NCBI GenBank assembly: GCA_004352715.1
Contig: SCFE01000067.1
Location: 1,528,516-1,592,515, forward strand
Direction: 5' to 3'
Length of the DNA: 64,000 nt
Source: Hofstenia miamia
Taxonomy: Eukaryota > Xenacoelomorpha > Acoela
Both the position numbers and the translations under genes were made by a program. The notes below the pieces were generated by a model that was given only the letters and a program-made list of their open reading frames with translations, did no database searches and had not been told where the DNA came from. Each line of letters starts with the position of its first letter. Position 1 is the stretch's first letter. Of the stretch, positions 60,145 through 64,000 are shown piece by piece.

Positions 60145-60657
60145 ATATAAACTTCTAATAAGCCTAGTTGTTATTTCAAATATGTTGATGACATTTTTGC
60201 AATTTTTTCAAGAAAAAGAGGAAGCGGCCTATTTAAAAAATATTAATGGTATTGTCCCGGAAAGTCAATTTACCATAGAGTTTCAAAAAGACCATAAACT
60301 AAATTTTTTTGATACCCATAAACATAATTAAATAGTATGAGACAAGTTGACACATCAAGAAGACAAATTCGGTATTATACATCCCCTATACTTCAAAGAG
60401 TAACATATCCTACAAAATCAATACAATTAAGGCCATATTTAATAGAGAAAATAATATCTTTAAATTATCAGCATCTAACATCTGCAGCTAACAAAGTTTT
60501 CAACATTTTAGAGAGTAACGATTATCCCGACAAATTGATCGAAAAATATTTTATTGCATTATTTTCAAAGGACACCACTATGCACATTACCAATAAAAGC
60601 ATTGATAAAGCCAAAACTCATGTTTGTTTATGCTTCCCTATAAGAAAAAACAAGTAA
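60145..60657 (+). pseudogene. Penelope-like reverse transcriptase fragment
   Basis: The palm motif reads KPSCYFKYVDDIFAIF, with YVDD codons at 60181-60192. A frameshift in the A-rich run just after it leads into EAAYLKNINGIVPESQFTIE and KLNFFDTHKH, matching the FLNxIHxxIxFTxExExxxxLPFLD region that follows RT in these elements. A further shift leads to 60337-60657, with an LTHQEDKFG segment in one frame and LIEKIISLNYQHLTSAANKV, then ILESNDYPDKLIEKYF, in the other. This matches the helical region before the endonuclease. RT catalysis would need upstream domains that are absent. Confidence 0.8.
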
Positions 60658-60685
60658 AAAGATTTAAAGAAAAAAAATCTGAATA

Positions 60686-61040
60686 ATGAATAAAAATGAA
60701 AGATCAATCCAATATTTAAATCATACAAAACAAAAGATATGTTTCAAAATAAAGTCCAAATTTCAAAAAAATTTTGTTGGCTCCTTCGTTTATACATATA
60801 AAGGTGATGATTGTGAAAAATCATACGTCGGGGAAGCAAAGCGACATCTAGGTGCAAGAATTAAGGAACATATGAATGGGCACCTAAAGTCCAAAATTCT
60901 TATGCACAAACCTCAACCAGGAGGAAAAATTCTCACTCCTACTAAGATCACAACATCATAAAATAGGAGAAGCACTAATAATTAAACAGTCAAACAAAGA
61001 TCAATTATTAAATAAGCAAGTAAGCATGCTATCATTGAAC
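60686..61040 (+). pseudogene. Penelope-like GIY-YIG endonuclease fragment
   Basis: Open from 60686 to 60961. Residues about 36-65 read FVYTYKGDD-C-EK and SYVGEAKRHLGARIKEHM, the GIY-YIG fold with the YVG and R-x-x-EH elements of the Penelope-like endonuclease. This enzyme nicks target DNA for reverse-transcriptase priming. Only one Cys of the usual pair before YVG remains. After the stop at 60959-60961, another frame continues HKIGEALIIKQSNKDQLLNK, then QVSMLSLNIF, the usual C-terminal end. The start at 60686 is arbitrary because the domain was joined to the RT in the intact element. Confidence 0.85.
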
Positions 61041-61126
61041 ATATTTTAATAGTCGGCAATATTAAATTTAAGATACATTTTTTTATATATAAAGTGTTGG
61101 TAAATGTAAACATATTTAGTTTTTTA

Positions 61127-61186
61127 ACGCATATTTGCATACTGCTGATGTTTGAAACAAACGAAACCGGTCTATCTCCATAGCGT
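61127..61186 (+). ncRNA. Hammerhead-ribozyme-like motif in the 3' terminal repeat
   Basis: Plus strand: ACGC-A-TAT (61127-61134) pairs with ATAGCGT (61180-61186) as outer stem I with one bulge. ATA (61139-61141) pairs with TAT (61173-61175) as inner stem I. CTGCTGA (61142-61148) stands where CUGAUGA is expected, with A6 changed to C. One extra T follows, then GTTTG-AAA-CAAAC (61150-61162) makes a perfect five-pair stem II, and GAAACCGGTC (61163-61172) supplies GAAA, the palindromic ACCGGT stem III and the UC cleavage position. The architecture fits a type I hammerhead with minimal stem III. The A6 change suggests this copy is inactive. Confidence 0.5.
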
Positions 61187-61190
61187 GTAT

Positions 61191-61252
61191 CTATTGAGAA
61201 GCTCAGTATATTTATATATTTCTATTTATATACACATTTATATACATATATG

Positions 61253-61312
<60 letters not shown>

Positions 61313-61411
61313 GTTATACTATGTCGCTATGTACGCTTAACAAGTTATACATGTACCAGCAAGATTTTTTGGTATTAAGCAAATGTAATGATAATATGAT
61401 AATCACGCCTG
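61191..61411. other. A+T-rich spacer with a TA microsatellite
   Basis: Nothing else recognised. Confidence 0.5.
61256..61312. repeat. (TA)n microsatellite
   Basis: About 27 TA units with a single TG interruption. Confidence 0.94.
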
Positions 61412-61714
61412 CAGTGGTGGCAATAAATGTACATACTACACTTTGAAATACTGTTTTGGAATAAAGATAAATTTTACTGAAAATGGCAGCCTAAGTATAG
61501 CTCTATAGTTGCTCACAATGTAGTAAATATTTCAGCCGGATGTATGCAAACTTAGAATATATTGCACAAACATAGTTCGAATATTAATAAATATAGCCAT
61601 TCACAACCACCCAATATCATACAGCAATTTTTCTGCAAATTTTTACTCATTTTTTTTATATGTCACTAAGAATTTATGTACGCTTTTTCAGCATTTTGTA
61701 CGGACATAGCTACA

Positions 61715-61725
<11 letters not shown>
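61412..61725. mobile_element. Possible short Tc1-derived non-autonomous element
   Basis: The left end, CAGTGGTGGCAATAAATGTA, resembles the Tc1 terminus at 47056 (CAGTGGCGGCCATAAAGG). The right end, reverse-complemented, begins TAGTGATAATATGTAG and abuts a (TA)n tract. The interior (about 270 bases) has no transposase motifs. The two ends match each other only moderately and the left flank lacks a TA, so the call is tentative. Confidence 0.28.

Positions 61726-61755
<30 letters not shown>
61726..61755. repeat. (TA)n microsatellite
   Basis: About 15 TA units starting at the edge of the possible Tc1-derived element. Confidence 0.93.
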
Positions 61756-61758
<3 letters not shown>

Positions 61759-62490
61759 TTTTATGAAAAAGTTCTCTAGAACAGTGAAGCATTAGAATAA
61801 CATCTCAGGAAGGCCTATATGAGATTACATTTTGCTAATTCACATTTTGATATCATCAAAGATTCCAAATGATATACTCTTTGAAGAGCCCATGTAATTT
61901 TTATTTTGATACGTGCATTCACCTTAAATGCAAATTTTCGTCAGTTTCACTTTATTGATATCTAGCTTACTTAAATATATCTTATTCTATGATCCTTTGA
62001 TGCTAAATTTGGCATTTGCACACTTAGAATGACAGACATATTCCAACTTAGACTGTTGAGAAATCAAAGTTCTTAGAAATAAATGAGGTGAATGAGTCAT
62101 TTTTGTGTTGGTTGCCAGACAACATCTTTCACTTTGTGTATAAATCTGATTGCTAGAACACCGAATCACCAATATTAGTAAAAATTGCAATTGTAAGTTT
62201 TTAGAATGATTAGTTCTATTTATGCCTATTTCAAGATCTCCATAGTACGACATAGGGTGTTAAAGGCTGTGTCTGGAAGGGCTTTGACTAAGTATTGGAA
62301 AGGAAAACATCGGCCGCATTCACATTAGTTTAAATGGACCGGGCCGTGCATTAATTTTCGGTCCATGTTCATTTCTGCTCTATTTTGAAATTTAAGTTCA
62401 ATGTTTTTTATTAGTCTTGCATTTATAAAATATTAAAACACTTTTTTGAAATGACTATCTTCTACTAGTGCTTTGATTTTAATATATATG
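61756..62490. other. A+T-rich intergenic DNA, no gene seen
   Basis: An inverted repeat GGACCG...CGGTCC lies at about 62336-62364, close to the start of the dispersed repeat. The 88-codon minus-strand frame at 61987-62253 has no motif. Confidence 0.45.
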
Positions 62491-62675
62491 ATTCGGGTTC
62501 AAAGATTAGATTGATTACTAAAAATAAAACTGATGTTAATCACCGCTTGATTTGAGAAAGATGCAAGACGTTAGATAATACCAATGAGTTGAGGTTTCAA
62601 ATTTTGGATGTTAATGATCATTTCATCCATAACTTCAAATCAAAGTCAACGTTTCGGGTCGGGTTAGTTTAGTTA
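62491..62675 (+). repeat. Dispersed repeat, copy 2 (TTCGGGT...GGGTCGGGT)
   Basis: The motif order ATTCGGGTT, TTAGATTGATTACTAAAAAT, GATGTTAATCACC, ATTTGAGAAAGAT, AATACCAAT, ACGTTTCGGGTCGGGTTAG parallels the copy at 54843-55090 in the same orientation. Similarity is roughly 70% by eye across the alignable parts. Confidence 0.65.
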
Positions 62676-63314
62676 CAATTTGCACCTGAGTGCGTACACT
62701 GAAATATATTTTTGAAAAGTGGATAATATACTACAATGCAATTATATTTGAAACATTTCAAATATTTAATTTTTTGTATTTTAACCAGGGATTTTAATGA
62801 TCTAGTAAATGGTTCTGTGTATGGAGTGTCATCTTTTATTTTAAATGCGATTTTTGCGAATTTAGATTCGCGAATTTTTTAATTTTTATGTTTGAGTTTT
62901 TTATTTAAAAAATGCGAAGAAACGGTATCAAAGATCTCAACACCTTGAGGCGTGCCATGTGCCAAGGTTAGAGAATTGGCACAAGGACACACCGTGATCA
63001 AGCGCAGGTCTTAAACTTAAATGAGAGTGGAAGCTTCCCTTATCTCTGATGCCTTCTGATTTTACATATCTTTATTAGTTTTTCAGTTATGAGCGCTTAA
63101 ATTTTTTTCAAGAAATTTTAAGAAGTCTTACAAAATTTCAAATCTGGTTAAAGTTAATGATGTTTAATTCTTTACACATGCCACATAAAAAAATTCTAGA
63201 ACTTCTAGCCCCGCCCCCTGATTTGTAAGTGGCTTAACCTCACTGCAATGTACTGCGCTAGATATGAAATTCGACTTTATTCCTTTCCCTATCATTTAAA
63301 TTGTAAGAAAAATG
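62676..63314. other. A+T-rich intergenic DNA, no gene seen
   Basis: A G+C-richer patch at about 62940-63010 (with GGCGTGCCATGTGCC and CACACCGTGATCAAGCGC) is not recognised. Confidence 0.45.
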
Positions 63315-63841
63315 TATTGATGAAGCCATGACTAATGCCTCCTTATATAGAAAACCAAGTAAGAAAATTAAAGAAAAAATTTTGAATAATGAACACTAAC
63401 CAAAGCTCATTTCAATATCTACATGTATATATCGTACAACACTAACCTTCAAAATAATGGTCCCATCACAAAGAATTATTTTCTTTCTTAGTTGATATAT
63501 ACAAGCGACATTTGGGTACAAGTATAAGGGATCATATGAACGGACACCGAAAATCGGAACGGACACCATCAGCCAAGAAGTAAGAATTCTTACATCCAAC
63601 TAAGATCACGAAATCAATATTAGGAGAAGTAATAATAATTAAACAGTAAAACAAAAATCATTTATTAAATAAACAAGCCAATGATGATATCATTGAACCG
63701 CAAATTACCTGATTATAATAATTGCATAGTCCATATTAAGTACATTAAATGTTAGTCATAAATATACAATTTGTAGTCAAATGGAAACCTATTCATTTTT
63801 TACCACATATTTGTATACTGATTATGTTTACTATATATATA
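63315..63841 (+). mobile_element. Penelope-like element 3' fragment, second copy
   Basis: Homologous to 60600-61145 of the first copy: GTATTGATGAAGCCATGACT here against GCATTGATAAAGCCAAAACT there, then the AAGTAAGAAAATTAAAG region. The GIY-YIG part survives as KRHLGTSIRDHMNGHRKSE and the tail as LGEVIIIKQ-stop-NKNHLLNKQ. The core YVG stretch is degraded and stops are frequent. The terminal repeat begins (CCACATATTTGTATACTGATTATGTTTAC near 63800-63828 in shorter pieces) but the rest is lost in the gap. The 5' boundary near 63314 suggests 5' truncation. Confidence 0.78.
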
Positions 63842-64000
63842 NNNNNNNNNNNNNNNNNNNNNNNNNNNNNNNNNNNNNNNNNNNNNNNNNNNNNNNNNNN
63901 NNNNNNNNNNNNNNNNNNNNNNNNNNNNNNNNNNNNNNNNNNNNNNNNNNNNNNNNNNNNNNNNNNNNNNNNNNNNNNNNNNNNNNNNNNNNNNNNNNNN
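63842..64000. other. Assembly gap to the end of the window
   Basis: 159 Ns following a short TATATATA. The gap removes the end of the second Penelope-like copy. Confidence 0.99.

Larger units (their letters stand above)
59890..61190 (+). mobile_element. Penelope-like retroelement with inverted terminal repeats, internally deleted
   Basis: Coding order on the plus strand is reverse transcriptase palm (YVDD), RT C-terminal region, then a GIY-YIG endonuclease, as in endonuclease-bearing Penelope-like elements. An inverted repeat bounds it: GCTATG...TATAGACCGGTTTC at 59896-59920 and, reversed, CGAAACCGGTCTAT...CATAGCG at 61162-61185. About 230 bases of leader follow the 5' repeat before RT begins abruptly just ahead of YVDD. 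The N-terminal RT portion of this family (several hundred residues) is missing, so the copy has both ends but an internal deletion. Frameshifts break the rest. Confidence 0.82.

Noticed and set aside
1-64000. CRISPR arrays, prokaryotic operons or phage modules
   Set aside because: No regularly spaced direct repeats, no dense coding and no ribosome-binding sites. The content is clearly animal-type repetitive DNA.

Overview
This window looks like non-coding, transposon-rich DNA from an animal (metazoan) nuclear genome, most likely an invertebrate. The background is very A+T-rich, at roughly 70% by eye. There are about twenty (TA)n microsatellites, three runs of N, and no operon-like or densely coding stretch. 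The recognisable proteins are all animal mobile-element proteins: Tc1/mariner transposases, non-LTR (LINE) reverse transcriptase and endonuclease fragments, and a Penelope-like element with a GIY-YIG endonuclease. I cannot name the species. Arthropod, cnidarian or other invertebrate are all compatible.

Layout. 1-15600 holds only microsatellites and anonymous A+T-rich DNA. 15622-16387 (minus) carries a decayed seven-helix-receptor-like fragment. LINE remnants, all on the plus strand, lie at 16630-17483, 19330-19437 (3' tail only), 23380-23665, 39370-40010 and 40947-41355. Tc1/mariner-superfamily elements lie at 25547-26252, 27600-28682, 43741-44959, 47056-48659 and 55296-56320; all are dead by frameshift, stop, deletion or catalytic-residue change. 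Penelope-like sequence occurs three times: a 5' end at 46780-47053 (next to a Tc1 element), an internally deleted element with both ends at 59890-61190, and a 3' end at 63315-63841 that runs into a gap. Low-complexity GGGTC/GACCC, GGATC and CCAC-GTGG clusters lie at 34405-34803, 45278-45340, 51912-52054, 52564-52610, 54843-55090 and 62491-62675. Four short open segments (41606-41854, 49162-49402, 56394-56726, 58340-58570) look more protein-like than their surroundings but match nothing I recognise.

The most interesting signal is in the Penelope-like copies. Their ends carry inverted repeats containing CTGATGA-type and GAAACCGGTC blocks, with a stem between them. This is the arrangement of a hammerhead ribozyme core with a very short stem III, and the GAAACCGGTC block is identical in the three copies where it can be read. 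A second pattern is that several Tc1/mariner ends sit directly against (TA)n tracts. No intact host gene can be supported, and nothing here forms a cooperating gene set.
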